A stretch of 57,721 nucleotides of DNA from Pseudomonadota bacterium (GCA_021785795.1 JAJYEK010000009.1:1-57721); one strand, 5' to 3'; counted from the stretch's first letter, positions 9,791 through 19,730 are shown. Program-made: numbers and translations. Notes: generated from the letters alone by a model not told the origin.

Positions 9791-10570
9791 TCAGCCCGTC
9801 GGTACCGTAGGCTTCACGGTTCGGGCGTGATTGGTCCGCAGCGCCAGCAGGTGGCAGGTTTGCGAAATAAGCAATACGGGATAGGCAGCCTGCAGCAAAT
9901 CGGCGATCATGCGCCATTCGGCCCGAATACCCTTCCAGTATCCCAGCTTCTCGGTCTTCCGCGCCTGCGTGACCTGTGGCCAGCGGGCTACCGAGACCGA
10001 GAGCCGGCGTGCAACGATCCGGCGGTTCATGAATATCTCTATCCCAAAACGCGGCAGCCTGGAAATCTCCTCCAGCGCCTCGCTCAAGAGTTCCTTCCGG
10101 ATTACTCGTTCGCCCGAAACGAAGTCCAGGCCGATGGCCCGGAATATCAATAGGCTGTTTCGCCGCAGGCTCAGGCTGACATCCGCCTCGCCCGACAAGA
10201 CCGGCATGGCGAGAGCAGTAATGTGCTCGATGCCAAGGCCGGAGAGATCGGCGTCAAGAAGCATGAGAAGGTCGTATTTTGCCGCAGAGACGCCTGTCGC
10301 CATGGCAGAGCTTTTGCCGCGATTTTCCCGGTGGGATATGAGCTTTACCGAGGAGAAATTCCTGACGACTTCGGCAGTATCGTCGGTCGAGCCGTCATTG
10401 ACCACGATGACCTCGTGCAGCAACGGGTGCGCCGAAGCGACCTCCAGAACGGCGGCGATTCTTGGTGCCTCGTTGTAGGCACATATGATGCAGGAAATGC
10501 GGGCATGGCTAAGGTCAGCAGAACAGCCGTTCATAAGACATCCCAGGTTTGAATTGGCTTGGCACAGCAT
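9791..10570 (-). CDS. Family 2 glycosyltransferase
   Basis: 259 residues. The GT-A fold signature is clear: ISCIICAYNEAPRI near the N-terminus, VIVVNDGSTDDTAEV for nucleotide-sugar binding and DLLMLLDADLSGL with the DxD-type metal site. Two weakly hydrophobic stretches near the C-terminus may associate with the membrane. The ATG at 10570 directly abuts the stop codon of the upstream membrane protein (TGAATG). An in-frame ATG at 10534 would shorten the protein by 12 residues and fits the family N-terminus equally well. The two genes form a pair likely acting on a lipid-linked or polyprenyl-phosphate substrate; the acceptor is unknown. Confidence 0.85.
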   Translation of the reverse strand: MLCQANSNLGCLMNGCSADLSHARISCIICAYNEAPRIAAVLEVASAHPLLHEVIVVNDGSTDDTAEVVRNFSSVKLISHRENRGKSSAMATGVSAAKYDLLMLLDADLSGLGIEHITALAMPVLSGEADVSLSLRRNSLLIFRAIGLDFVSGERVIRKELLSEALEEISRLPRFGIEIFMNRRIVARRLSVSVARWPQVTQARKTEKLGYWKGIRAEWRMIADLLQAAYPVLLISQTCHLLALRTNHARTVKPTVPTG

Positions 10571-11569
10571 TCACGGCGTCGCAATCGCGCTGGTCCTTCC
10601 TTTGTAGGTCAGGGCTGCCAGACTTATCGCGCCGACAATCAGAGGAACGTAAAGCGTGGAAAAGCGCCACAATAGAAGGACCGTTGCCATTGCCGGATTC
10701 GCGACCCAAGACGCCAGGGCAGTGGCCAGCCCCAGGTCGGCACTGCCGCCGCCAGCAGGGATTCCTGTCCACTGTGCGAGATGAAGGATTACGATCTGCG
10801 AAATCAACACGAAACCGAATGGCACTCGGTAGCCGAATTCGCGCAACACCAGCCAGAGCACGCCATATCGGATGGTCCACTGCAAGGCCGTCAACAGCAT
10901 CAGGGCCGCATTCCTTTGCGGGGCACCCCTGATCAGAATGCCGATCTGCTCCAGAAGCGCTGCAACGAATTCTCCGATCCGCTCCTGTCTTGCTCGAAGC
11001 CAGGGTATGGCACCAACAAGATTACAAAGCGCCTTGAGTATTGGGTGACGGCACCACCACAGGCCAATAACGGCCAGCAATGCGACGGTGATGGATATTA
11101 CGCCTACGGATCCCGGAAAATTCGGCGCAAGCTGCCTTAGCGGAGCCAGTCCGGAGATGGCAGCCACAGGAACGGCAATGGCGAAAAAAAGCAGATCAAG
11201 CGCCTGCTCAGCACCCAGGATGGTCATGGAGGCGGTCCATGAGGTGCCGGATTTCCGAAGCAGCGCCACGGTGACGACGTAGCCGGCAGCTCCTGCCGGC
11301 GAGGAGAGGAATGCAAAATCCGAGGCCAGAGTAATCGCTATCGTGCGCGGGAATGGGAGACGGTGTCCGAGGCCGCCCATCAATATCTGGAGCTTGCCGG
11401 CCTTCGCGATACCGCTGACCAAAGACAGTCCCGCCAGGATGATGAATATCTGCAAGGGGACATTGCCCAGTTTTTCCAGGACGGCGGTTCCGCCCAGCGC
11501 AAACGGAGCGCCAACTGCCAGCCCAACACCGATGATGGCCATTACCGAGGTTAGGCGGCGCAATCGCAT
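10571..11569 (-). CDS. UPF0104 / lysylphosphatidylglycerol synthase TM-region family membrane protein
   Basis: 332 residues with about eight hydrophobic helices. The family-type features are GAAGYVVTVALLRKSG and LHLAQWTGIPAGGGSADLG (the conserved P-x-G-G-x-G loop). This family includes YbhN-like proteins and the flippase half of MprF, so lipid translocation is a reasonable but unproved role. It overlaps no gene upstream and is translationally coupled to the GT2 gene downstream, suggesting the GT product or substrate is moved across the inner membrane. Confidence 0.78.
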   Translation of the reverse strand: MRLRRLTSVMAIIGVGLAVGAPFALGGTAVLEKLGNVPLQIFIILAGLSLVSGIAKAGKLQILMGGLGHRLPFPRTIAITLASDFAFLSSPAGAAGYVVTVALLRKSGTSWTASMTILGAEQALDLLFFAIAVPVAAISGLAPLRQLAPNFPGSVGVISITVALLAVIGLWWCRHPILKALCNLVGAIPWLRARQERIGEFVAALLEQIGILIRGAPQRNAALMLLTALQWTIRYGVLWLVLREFGYRVPFGFVLISQIVILHLAQWTGIPAGGGSADLGLATALASWVANPAMATVLLLWRFSTLYVPLIVGAISLAALTYKGRTSAIATP

Positions 11570-12642
11570 TTCCCCACTGTCCTGACCCTGGCCAGCAGGC
11601 GATGACTAATGCCGCTGCCGAGCAACACCATGGGGAATGCTGCATCCGCGGAATGCATTCGGCGTCTTCTGGCCACTCGATCGGACATTGCAGCCTAATT
11701 ATCCCCTTTGGTCGGTGACAACTGGATTACGTTGCGATGACATTGCTGCTTGGAGGCGATAACTGAAATTGTCGGACCGGCCAATTCTGGCTGCAGGAGT
11801 CGACCGAAGCAGGGTCGCGCCATACGTGTTCCCGGACTGGAGGCTTGAGGCCGAAGTGAGCTGCTCGAGACCGGCATTTCCGCGGCCGAACTGGTCGGGC
11901 AGTTTTCCTTCGCCCCACCGAGCATGGGTCTGCAGGAATACGGCGTGGTAAAGGTCAGAATCGACCACAAGGGCAAAAAAGTTGTTGCCGAGGCTGTGAA
12001 TGCCGTGGCGAGTATAGTGCCCGACAAGGACATTCCGCCGTCCGATTGCTACTGGCTTCCCTGTGATCATTGTCCATGGCTCCGGATTCCCTATTGCTAC
12101 GGGGTGAAAGGAGCCGGCTGGGAATGAGCACAAGACCCTTCTGGACGTGGTGCCAGCCTCGCCCGACCGAAAACGGCCGGCTGCGGGTCTGAAAATGGCA
12201 AGTAGGGCGATTTTCTGCCAGAAGGTCCGGCAAATGGGTACTGTATTGACAGTGCATGCCAGTTGTTGGCAAGCGTTTTGGATTGACCAGGGATGATGGG
12301 TGGCATTGCCATGCGAATCGCATCATCTCTGCGTCAAGCTCAGGCAGTGCGGATCAAGGTGCAACAGTGACTGCCCGGAACCTAGTGCGCAGAGTTTTGG
12401 GTAGCGTTGCCCTCGCGACCGACAGGCAATGGTGGCCACGCAGGCCAATGTGTTCGTGAATGCACCCGTATGTCATTTGGCCATCGGAACAATGCCGGCT
12501 ATCGCGGATTGTTAGGATCATGTGGCGCGGACTGCAGTGCCGGTCTCGGGAGATGTCGGGGAGTGCACGATAATCCCGGTTGTTGCCGGGTGCTCAGGAA
12601 ATGACGTCAATTTCCCCGGGTATTGGTCGCGGTGTCCGGAGA
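11570..12642. other. About 1.07 kb without a recognisable gene
   Basis: No frame has a known family motif with a good start. A plus-strand frame ending at 12127 (containing GLQEYGVVKVRIDHKGKK and later CYWLPCDHCPW) looks more protein-like than most but has no upstream start and opens just after a stop near 11849. It may be the tail of a decayed gene. The minus strand has a 144-codon frame (11699-12133) with no recognised similarity. I call neither. Confidence 0.4.
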
Positions 12643-13236
12643 TCAGCTGATCTTCTCGACCACTTCGGCAAGCGAACAGGCCGGCGCTGCCTGTTCTGGC
12701 AGGTCGTGACCCAGCATCCGGCTGATGTTGCTGGTGGAAAACATGCCGATCACCTGGTGGGTGTCGGTGGCTGGGTCGAGTTTTGCAACCAGCGCGTGCT
12801 GGCGACCCAGCATGCGCAGGGTGTCGGCAATGTCCCCGACGGTCGCGGCGTTGACGCGATCGGCGTCTAGTACCTGGATATCGGATTGGGGTGTCATGAT
12901 TGACGCGACCGTGAGCTTGGTGCGCGGAAGCCGCGTTTGCTGTGCCACTTTGATCGGCCGCTCGCCAATGATATCGGTGGTCGTGACAAGACCCACGATC
13001 TCGTCAATGTCGTTTACTACAAAGAGAAGACGGACGCCTGTGGCCTTCATCTTGCGAAGCGCCGCATCGATCGTAGCCTGTGGCGTCGTTGTAACCGGGG
13101 TTACGTATGCGAAATCTGTCAGCACCGTGTTCGCCGGACTGCCGGGCTTGACCACCAGGATGCCTCTGGCGCGGCGGCCGAATGTGGATTGAGGCTGCAG
13201 GGAAATGGCCGGTAGGAAGGAAGAAGAGTGCAGCAT
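12643..13236 (-). CDS. CBS-domain protein
   Basis: 197 residues. Two CBS motifs are visible: ATIDAALRKMKATGVRLLFVVN followed by EIVGLVTTTDIIGE, and a second block with ALVAK...HQVIGMFSTSNISRMLG. An unusual 45-residue N-terminal lead includes GRRARGILVVKPG. A Bateman module of this kind usually senses adenine nucleotides or related ligands. The ATG follows GAGGAG. No catalytic domain is attached and neither neighbour is co-oriented, so its partner is unknown. Confidence 0.85.
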   Translation of the reverse strand: MLHSSSFLPAISLQPQSTFGRRARGILVVKPGSPANTVLTDFAYVTPVTTTPQATIDAALRKMKATGVRLLFVVNDIDEIVGLVTTTDIIGERPIKVAQQTRLPRTKLTVASIMTPQSDIQVLDADRVNAATVGDIADTLRMLGRQHALVAKLDPATDTHQVIGMFSTSNISRMLGHDLPEQAAPACSLAEVVEKIS

Positions 13237-13721
13237 TGTGGTCTCCTCGGTTCAAATTGTCCCGTCATTGCGCATTTGAGTGGTAACTGATTGCGTCGTG
13301 TGAGCGCCATTGGTGCTTCAGCCACAGCAAGTGCTGTGCCAGCTGTTGATGCGTGTCCATGCCCCCGCTATTCCGCGATTTTTCAGCGTTCGGCGGTCGA
13401 CAGCCTTTTCGTGGGCGATTCGCCTGGCGCCGCATGCCTCGGTGTGGTGCACGCAGTCTCGTCGTCGCACCATTTCCGGACGTGATTGCCGGTGCCCGGA
13501 TGCGCCTTGCCATGATTGCCAGTGCACCTCGTCAGGCTGGGGCCGGTGGTCGGACGTCTTCGTGCGGTTCTTGTCGGAAAAGCGTGGTGGCGTCGGCAGC
13601 CTGCGAGCACACCGACCGCATTGATTCCAGCCGGTAATCCGGAACATGCCTCAATGGATTTGCGTTATGGCAGCAGCCTCTTTACGCTGCGCTCGTTTCT
13701 CTGTCGAGAATGGTTCCCCGC
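13237..13721. other. 485 bp between the CBS and EamA genes
   Basis: Both flanking genes start outward from this stretch, so it should hold two promoters. The last ~80 bp is similar to the DNA upstream of the truncated EamA copy (9535-9613). I see no conserved ORF or RNA structure. Confidence 0.45.
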
Positions 13722-14672
13722 ATGAGTCTACATTCCATAGCTGTTCCAGGTACGGGGATTCCGGCGTGGATTCCGGTTACGCTGGTTGCGGCGGTGTTCC
13801 AGGTCTGGCGCACGGCGCTGCAGTCGCGGCTGCATACGGAGTTGTCTGCCGGTGGCGCAAGCTATGTCCGCTATATCTATGCCCTGCCTGTGGACGCCGC
13901 GCTGCTGGGTATCGCGTGGTGGTCGCTCGGTCGCGGGTTGCCACACCTGCTTCCCGGTTTCCTGCTGTTGTGCCTGCTGGGAGGCCTGGGCCAGATTGCC
14001 GGCACCATCCTGCTGCTTATGGCGTTTCACCTGCGCAATTTTGTGGTGGGTACCGCTTATGCCAAGACCGAAGCGGCGCAGCTGGTGTTCATTTCGGTGG
14101 TTGTCTTCGGCATGCACCTGCCGCCCCTGGCGATTGCCGGCATCCTGATTGCCGTGGTCGGAGTGCTGGCGCTTTCCTTTGCAGGCCAGCGCCTGCACTG
14201 GGACACCCTTATCCGCGCCTCCCTGCAGCCGGCCGCCCTGTGCGGGTTCGGTGCGGGTTTCGCATTTGCCGTCACTGCGCTGGCGCTGCGCGCAGCGAGC
14301 CAGTCGCTGCCGACCTCAAGCCCGGTCATGATCCGGTCCCTGCTGGTTCTTCTTGTTACCAACACCCTCCAGACCCTGACCCAGGGGGGCTATATGGCAT
14401 GGCGGCAACCCGAGCAGTTGCGTCGTTGCGCATTGGCTTGGCGCCGCGCGGCCCCGGTCGGCGTGTTGTCAGCGCTGGGATCCTGGGGATGGTTCACGGG
14501 TTTCACGCTGACTCATCCGGCTCTTGTGCGCGGCCTCGGGCAGATCGAGATCGTGTTCGCCTTTCTCTTCGGCCATCACTTTCTGAAACAGCGCACCCGG
14601 TGGAGCGAGGCGCTGGCCGTTGTGGTGGTGCTCCTGGGCGTGACGCTGATCGCAGTTGCCGATGTGCGCTAG
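13722..14672 (+). CDS. EamA/DMT-family transporter
   Basis: 316 residues with about ten hydrophobic segments in two EamA-like halves, the usual drug/metabolite transporter layout. The substrate cannot be inferred. Two in-frame ATGs exist (13710 and 13722). I prefer 13722 because similarity to the truncated copy at 9614 begins at that codon (SLHSI / SSHSI). The ribosome-binding site is weak. A second, broken copy of its 5' end lies 4 kb upstream. Confidence 0.82.
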   Translation: MSLHSIAVPGTGIPAWIPVTLVAAVFQVWRTALQSRLHTELSAGGASYVRYIYALPVDAALLGIAWWSLGRGLPHLLPGFLLLCLLGGLGQIAGTILLLMAFHLRNFVVGTAYAKTEAAQLVFISVVVFGMHLPPLAIAGILIAVVGVLALSFAGQRLHWDTLIRASLQPAALCGFGAGFAFAVTALALRAASQSLPTSSPVMIRSLLVLLVTNTLQTLTQGGYMAWRQPEQLRRCALAWRRAAPVGVLSALGSWGWFTGFTLTHPALVRGLGQIEIVFAFLFGHHFLKQRTRWSEALAVVVVLLGVTLIAVADVR

Positions 14673-14849
14673 TGCATGCCCCCGCCGTGGTCGGCATCCG
14701 GCCGGCGTGCCGGGCGTCGCCGGAGCCAAAACGGTACCACGTGAATCGCCGCACGCGTTGATGTCAGAGCATCTCCGAAAGAAATCGCGGGCACCGGATT
14801 ATCCGGTCGTTCGACCGCGCGTCCTTACCCGGGGCCGGATCGGCTGCTA

Positions 14850-15496
14850 TCAGAATGCAAGATCAGCGTCTTGGCGGCAGGCGCAAGCCGGATGCGCCGC
14901 GGCATACAGGGTATCGACGGATTGCGGGCCGCGCAGCGGGGTGTGGTGGAAAAAGAACGTTGATGTTGCATCCACCCGCAGTTCGCGTGCGGCGAGCGCG
15001 TATTCTTTCAGGCGCTGCCCGTAGCGGAGGTCGCGCCAGGCCCGTTCGGCAGCTGCGGGTCGAGACCAAGCGAGGCTGCTTCGGCGCGCAACGCCGCTTC
15101 GTCCGCAAGATTGCGGCCGTCGCATAGACCGACCTCGAACAACCGCTTGTGGAGAGGATAAAAGGCGGTGGCGCCCGGCACCTTGGCGGCTTCGGCAAGC
15201 AGCAGCGCGCGGTGCGAGCAGCTTGCGCGGCTGAAATCGCTCTAGCGCACTCCCTCCTGGGCGCCAGGGAGGGCGAGATCCGCCACCATCCGGCGCCACT
15301 GTTCTGCCGAATAGGCGAGCTCGCTGGACGGAACGGTCGGATCGAAGGTCGGGGCGGATTTCGGTCATGCACCAGTTCACGCGCAGATCATATTGCTCCC
15401 GTAATCGTTCCAGGCGCAGGAAGCCGAGATAGCAGAAAGGGCAGGCATGGTCCGAGGACACGGGGACCCTCAGCCGGGATATAATGGACTGCTCAT
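14850..15496 (-). pseudogene. Frameshifted DsbA-family (FrnE-like) oxidoreductase
   Basis: The N-terminus, SSDHACPFCYLGFLRLERL, is the C-P-x-C-Y active-site block of DsbA-family FrnE / 2-hydroxychromene isomerase-like proteins. Coherent family sequence then moves between frames: AYSAEQWRRMVADLALPG (second frame, with a TAG before SDFSRASCSHRA), AKVPGATAFYPLHKRLFEVG, and back to the first frame for the end (HHTPLRGPQSVDTLYAA). The natural start appears to be the ATG at 15496 (MSSPLYPG), itself one indel away from the active-site frame. At least three frame disruptions and one in-frame stop make this a pseudogene unless sequencing errors are responsible. Confidence 0.72.
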
Positions 15497-15623
15497 GGCA
15501 TACGCTCCAGTACTCTAGCCGTGCCTGACAGGGCGACAGGCGGAGGATTTGCTCCCCGTTTCAGGGCCGGACGGATGCATTGTGTCCCCGTCCACCACAT
15601 ACTTCCTTCCCGAGCCCGAGAAC

Positions 15624-16133
15624 TCACATCCCTGACATTTCGATGTCGGTGCGGACCGCATCGAGGCCTGCGCGCGCGCAGTGCTCGTCGGTCACTCCAG
15701 ACGGAGATCCGCTGACACCGATGCCGCCGATGATTGAACCGGCTGCGGTGATCGGCAGGCCGCCCGCGCTGATGATCACCCCGGGCTCCTTGGGTACGGA
15801 ATAGGAATCCGGGAATCGGTGCTCGAGCCGGGACGTCGGCGCATCGAATGTCATCGCGGTGTAGGCCTTGTCCCGGCTGACCACCAGGGCCAAGTTCATG
15901 GCGAGGGTGTCGCGCAATACAACCTGGGGATGACCGCTGCGATCGACGACCGTCACGGCCACGTTTACCCCCGCTTTGCGACAGGCGCTTATCGCCGCCC
16001 GGGCCATGCGCAGGGCAGTGTCCATGGTGAGCCGCGGCAGGTTGATAAGTACCGGCGGAGCCGCCGTCTGCGCCATTGCCGGACTGGTTATCAACGTCAG
16101 CAGGAAAATCGCGGTGGGTTTCGAGAGTCTCAT
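15624..16133 (-). CDS. Secreted GlcG/HbpS-like (DUF336) protein
   Basis: 169 residues with a clear signal peptide ending AMAQ near residue 22. The mature protein matches the GlcG/HbpS fold family: LTMDTALRMARAAISACRK, VAVTVVDRSGHPQVVLRD and the glycine-rich ITAAGSIIGGIGVSGSPSGVTDEHCARAG. Some members bind haem or its degradation products, but no specific ligand is evident here. A strong AGGAGG site precedes the ATG. It lies next to the DsbA-like pseudogene in the same orientation. Confidence 0.85.
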   Translation of the reverse strand: MRLSKPTAIFLLTLITSPAMAQTAAPPVLINLPRLTMDTALRMARAAISACRKAGVNVAVTVVDRSGHPQVVLRDTLAMNLALVVSRDKAYTAMTFDAPTSRLEHRFPDSYSVPKEPGVIISAGGLPITAAGSIIGGIGVSGSPSGVTDEHCARAGLDAVRTDIEMSGM

Positions 16134-16581
16134 GTTGTCTTCCTCCTAAAGTGCTATCGTCTACAGCTGGGGTGCCCATTCGTGCCCGGCCTGCCTGAGG
16201 GGCGATGAGGGATGCTGGGCTCGGACCGTCGGGACTGAAAGCGGTCGACAGCGGCAAGCCGTCGGCGATCAGCGTAAAGGAAGGGTGGCCGGACCGTCCA
16301 CCGGGCCCTCGGCACGAGGCTGCTGATCCGGTCTGCCCTGGGACCACTTCAGCGGCTGGCGAAGTCGGATGGGCTCCTAAAATCCCGAAGGACGATCAAA
16401 TCGGACGCGATGACGCCTGCCGCGAAGACATCGCGGTCATGGCCAGACTCCTGCTTGGTGGTCAGCCCGCAGACGCATATCCCGGCCGCCACACAGCCCG
16501 GTTCCGCGGGTGTTCCTGTCGCGCCGCGCCCCGTCCTGGCCGTCCGCGATCAGGATCCGGTCAGGACGGAGCTGACAGAGA
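16134..16581. other. 448 bp between the GlcG-like gene and cbbM
   Basis: Downstream of cbbM, where cbbQ and cbbO often follow a form II RubisCO, there is no recognisable gene on either strand. Short frames lack ribosome-binding sites and motifs. No U-tract terminator is apparent. Confidence 0.4.
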
Positions 16582-17985
16582 TTACTGCCGGGCGCGCAGT
16601 TTCTCTGACACGTGCAGCCGTTCGCGCCAACCGGGGTACAGCCTGTCGGCATCCTGAGGAAAGGATTCGAACGCACGGGCGAATTCATTATGTTCCTTGG
16701 CCCAGTCGATGGGATCGGCCTTGGCCTTCCAGCACTCGTAGGCTTGGCGCAACGATCTGGCGCCAGCCGCCGGAGAGTCGATATGCCCATAGGCGCCGCC
16801 GCCGGCCGTGTTGATTACGTTGCCGTGGCCGAGGTTCTCGAAAAAGCCGGGCAGGCGCAGGGCGTTCATGCCGCCGGAGATAATCGGCGTAGTAGGTTTG
16901 ATTCCCTGCCAATGCTGGTAGTACACCGGTCCCTGGCACTCGTCGCGTTCGATCATGTAGGCGATGACGCGGTCGTCAGATGCGCCTTCCATCTTGCCGT
17001 AGCCCATGGTGCCAACGTGGATGCCGGATGCGCCCTGGAGGCGAGCCATCTTGGCCAGGACGAAGGCGGTGTAGCCGCGCCTGGATGATGGAGAGGTTAC
17101 GGCGCCATGGCCGGCACGGTGGTAGTGCAGGTACTGGCTCGGAAAATAACGCCTCGCCGTGGTGATCATGCCGGGACCGCCCACATAGCCGTCCACCAGA
17201 AAGGCGACCTTGTCCGCGTCAGAACCGAAAGTTTCCAGAATGAATTCGCCGCGGGCGATCATCTCGTCGTGATCGTCAGCGGTGATATTGGCGGAAAACA
17301 GCTTGGCTTCGCCGGTCTTGTCCTGGGCGCGCTTCATGGCATCGGCTACCAGCGGGATGGTCCGGCGCAATGGCGAGAATACCTGGTTGCCCTGGGGTTC
17401 ATCGTTCTTGATGAAATCCCCGCCCAGCCAGAACTGATAGGCGGCTTCGGCGAAGGGCTCGGGACGCAGGCCCAGCTTGGGCTTGATGATAGTGCCGCAG
17501 ATATAGCCGCCGTTCCGGACCGGGCGCCCCAGAATGCGCCAGAGGTCGGAGATGTCCCGGGAGGGTCCGTCGAACAGCTGGATGGCGCGTGGCGGTACGT
17601 AGAAGTCGATCAGCTTTCCGTACTCGATGTCGCCCATGCCCTGGTTGTTGCCGATCGTGAGCGTCAGAAAGGAGACCATCATCATCCGGCCGTCGGTAAT
17701 GTTCCGGTCGAACAGTTCCAGTGGATACGCGATGCGCATATCCTCGGTTGTCTCGTTAATGTGATACACGAGGGCATCCACGCCCTTGGTGAAGTCGTCC
17801 GTTGTGCAGACTTCGACGTTGGTTCCGGTTGACGATTCGGCAGCAAAATGTGCCGCCGCTTCGAGGTAGCCGACTCCGGCCTTAGGCTTCATATGGTAGG
17901 CGCACAGGATGTGCCGACCGCCAGCAATCAGATCTGATTCCTTGAGTGAAAGGTCGGCGTAGCGGCCGGATTGATCATGGGCCAT
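16582..17985 (-). CDS. cbbM: Ribulose-1,5-bisphosphate carboxylase/oxygenase, form II
   Basis: 467 residues, normal for form II. It fixes CO2 onto ribulose-1,5-bisphosphate in the Calvin cycle and works as a homodimer or higher homo-oligomer without small subunits. TIIKPKLGL holds the catalytic Lys168. FIKNDEPQ holds the carbamylated Lys193 and Mg ligands Asp195 and Glu196. [10 protein letters not shown] is loop 6. The ATG at 17985 follows GGAGAAC; upstream codons lie in AT-rich, non-conserved sequence. It is divergent from the LysR gene, and no cbbQ or cbbO is adjacent. Confidence 0.97.
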   Translation of the reverse strand: MAHDQSGRYADLSLKESDLIAGGRHILCAYHMKPKAGVGYLEAAAHFAAESSTGTNVEVCTTDDFTKGVDALVYHINETTEDMRIAYPLELFDRNITDGRMMMVSFLTLTIGNNQGMGDIEYGKLIDFYVPPRAIQLFDGPSRDISDLWRILGRPVRNGGYICGTIIKPKLGLRPEPFAEAAYQFWLGGDFIKNDEPQGNQVFSPLRRTIPLVADAMKRAQDKTGEAKLFSANITADDHDEMIARGEFILETFGSDADKVAFLVDGYVGGPGMITTARRYFPSQYLHYHRAGHGAVTSPSSRRGYTAFVLAKMARLQGASGIHVGTMGYGKMEGASDDRVIAYMIERDECQGPVYYQHWQGIKPTTPIISGGMNALRLPGFFENLGHGNVINTAGGGAYGHIDSPAAGARSLRQAYECWKAKADPIDWAKEHNEFARAFESFPQDADRLYPGWRERLHVSEKLRARQ

Positions 17986-18103
17986 GTAAGTTCTCCAAAT
18001 TGATTTAGAATATTTCCAATAACCATAAATTTCATATGGACTATACATGGCCGGATATATAAGTAAAATTAAGAAATACTGGTACTGAATCAAAGTTATT
18101 CTT
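17986..18103. promoter_or_regulatory. cbbM-cbbR divergent regulatory region
   Basis: 118 bp of strikingly AT-rich DNA separate the divergent starts of cbbM and the LysR-type gene, as in other RubisCO operons controlled by CbbR. It contains several TTA/TAA-type half-sites, for example TTAGAATATTTCCAATAA near 18005-18022, in keeping with LysR T-N11-A sites. Assignment as CbbR operators is by position and composition only. Confidence 0.6.
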
Positions 18104-19015
18104 ATGTTGAGACTGACGTTGCGCCAGTTCACGATTCTCGATGCCGTCGCGCGTTCCGGCAACTTTTCGCGAGCGAGTGCCGAGCTTCACCTCAGTCAGC
18201 CGGCAGTGTCCATGCAGATCCGGCAACTTGAGGAGGCGGCAGGCCTTCCATTGGTCGAGCCGATTGGCCGAAAGATTCATCTGACCGAGGCTGGACGCGA
18301 GGCGCTTGCGACCGGCCGCGCCATCCATCGGGAGCTGGTCAATCTGGAGAGCACTCTGGCGGCGTTGCGCGGATTGAAGGGAGGCACGCTGACGGTATCG
18401 GCGGCCAGTACCGCAAGCTATTTCACCGCCCGGCTGATGGCACAGTTCCGCCACGCGCATCCAGATGTTCGCGTCAGCCTGAACGTAGTCAATCGGGAGA
18501 TGTTGTTGCATCACCTGAACGACAACGCAGTCGACCTGCTTCTGATGGGGCAGCCACCGGATGGCTATGAGGTCGAGGCCCGGCCCTTTATGGAGAATCC
18601 GCTGGTCGTCATCGCGGCCCCGACCCATCCGCTCGCCGGCATGCACGACATCCCTCTCGCGCGCGTCGCCTCTGAGGTGTTTGTCAGCCGAGAACGGGGA
18701 TCCGGGACGCGGGGTGCAGTCGAAAGCCATTTCGCAGCACACGGACTGGCGCTGCAGGGCGCCATGGAGATGAACAAGAACGAGGCGATCAAGCAGGCCG
18801 TGGAGGTAGGTCTGGGGCTGGGTGTGGTCTCCCTGCATACCGTGCAGGCCGAACTCGCGTCGCAGCTTCTGTGTGTCCTCGACGTTGAAGGCTTTCCGTT
18901 GCGGCGTCAGTGGTATTTGGTGCAGCGGGAAGGCAAGCGTCTAAGCCCCGCAGCACAGGCCTTTGCGCAATTTGTCCTGGCGGAAGCGGCCAGGATTGCA
19001 CAGGCGGCTGTATAA
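18104..19015 (+). CDS. cbbR: LysR-type regulator of RubisCO (CbbR)
   Basis: 303 residues, standard LysR length. The N-terminal winged HTH is clear: [20 protein letters not shown] then [20 protein letters not shown]. The C-terminal effector domain has [18 protein letters not shown] at its start, typical of CbbR. It is divergent from cbbM with a 118-bp AT-rich gap, which is the standard arrangement for activation of RubisCO genes in response to metabolites such as RuBP, PEP or NADPH. The symbol is assigned from neighbourhood plus family. Confidence 0.88.
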   Translation: MLRLTLRQFTILDAVARSGNFSRASAELHLSQPAVSMQIRQLEEAAGLPLVEPIGRKIHLTEAGREALATGRAIHRELVNLESTLAALRGLKGGTLTVSAASTASYFTARLMAQFRHAHPDVRVSLNVVNREMLLHHLNDNAVDLLLMGQPPDGYEVEARPFMENPLVVIAAPTHPLAGMHDIPLARVASEVFVSRERGSGTRGAVESHFAAHGLALQGAMEMNKNEAIKQAVEVGLGLGVVSLHTVQAELASQLLCVLDVEGFPLRRQWYLVQREGKRLSPAAQAFAQFVLAEAARIAQAAV

Positions 19016-19085
19016 GGGGGTGGATCCGGGCGGGTGCGGTCCGGCGCGGGTGGCGGAAATCCTGCAGCAGAGACCCTGCCGCGGC

Positions 19086-19134
19086 AAATTGTTCGATGTA
19101 TAATTGTCTGACTGCAAACAGTATCGGACAATTG
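19086..19134 (+). promoter_or_regulatory. marR promoter and likely operator
   Basis: TATAAT at 19099-19104 overlaps the left arm of an inverted repeat: AATTGTC at 19102-19108 and GACAATT at 19127-19133, 18 bases apart, just ahead of the ATG at 19138. An operator over the -10 box is what MarR autoregulation usually looks like. Confidence 0.5.
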
Positions 19135-19137
19135 AGC

Positions 19138-19635
19138 ATGGGCAGAAAATCGGTCAGGAACGGGGCGAAGGCTGGCGCCGGCTCGGGCCGGGACGGGCAG
19201 GAACAGTTCATTGGCGTATTGCGGGCGCTGGCCGAAGCCTACCATGCATTTTCCGCCTATTCCGCCGGTCACGTACGCCGGATGAGCCTGACGCCGGCGC
19301 AATTCGACATCATCGCCACGCTGGGTAACACCCCAGGAATGCCGTTCAATGAGCTGGCCAGGCGGACCCTGATCACCAAAGGCACGCTGACCGGAATTAT
19401 AGACCGTCTGGAAGCGAAGGGCCTGGTGCGCCGCGAGGTGCCCGCCGGCGATCGGCGCAGTTTCCGTGCCGTGCTGACAGCGGCGGGCGAGATGCTGTTC
19501 TCTGAGATTTTTCCCTCCCACATCGCCTATCTCGGGCGGGTGTTTGCCGATGCCGACCCCGCTGAGTTGCAGCAGATTATCCGCCTCCTGCGCCGACTCC
19601 AGAGCCGATTCCTGGAGGCGACAGATTCCGGCTAG
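19138..19635 (+). CDS. MarR-family transcriptional regulator
   Basis: 165 residues. The winged-helix core is LTPAQFDIIATLGNTPGMPF, NELARRTLITKGTLTGIIDRLEAKGLVRR and the wing EVPAGDRRSFRAVLTAAG, all typical MarR. A basic N-terminal extension of about 20 residues precedes it. The ATG at 19138 is chosen because it falls after the predicted promoter; the longer frame runs into cbbR DNA. The genes just downstream (CDGSH, YceI, membrane protein) follow two palindromic CAAA...TTTG sites and are its likely targets. Confidence 0.9.
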   Translation: MGRKSVRNGAKAGAGSGRDGQEQFIGVLRALAEAYHAFSAYSAGHVRRMSLTPAQFDIIATLGNTPGMPFNELARRTLITKGTLTGIIDRLEAKGLVRREVPAGDRRSFRAVLTAAGEMLFSEIFPSHIAYLGRVFADADPAELQQIIRLLRRLQSRFLEATDSG

Positions 19636-19678
19636 CAAATAGTTTGCATCCGGACGGTCCATGTGCCAAACTAGTTTG
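19635..19678 (+). promoter_or_regulatory. Two CAAA-TTTG palindromes, candidate MarR operators
   Basis: GCAAATAGTTTGC (19635-19647, arms GCAAA/TTTGC) and the perfect 12-bp palindrome CAAACTAGTTTG (19667-19678) lie between the MarR stop and the CDGSH gene. Their shared CAAA-N3/4-TTTG form and centre spacing of about 31-32 bp (three helical turns) suit cooperative binding by a dimeric repressor. Confidence 0.55.
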
Positions 19679-19730
19679 TACAGAAACAGTCACAGCGCAA
19701 ATTAAATGCGCGCCAATCGAGGAGATCAGC

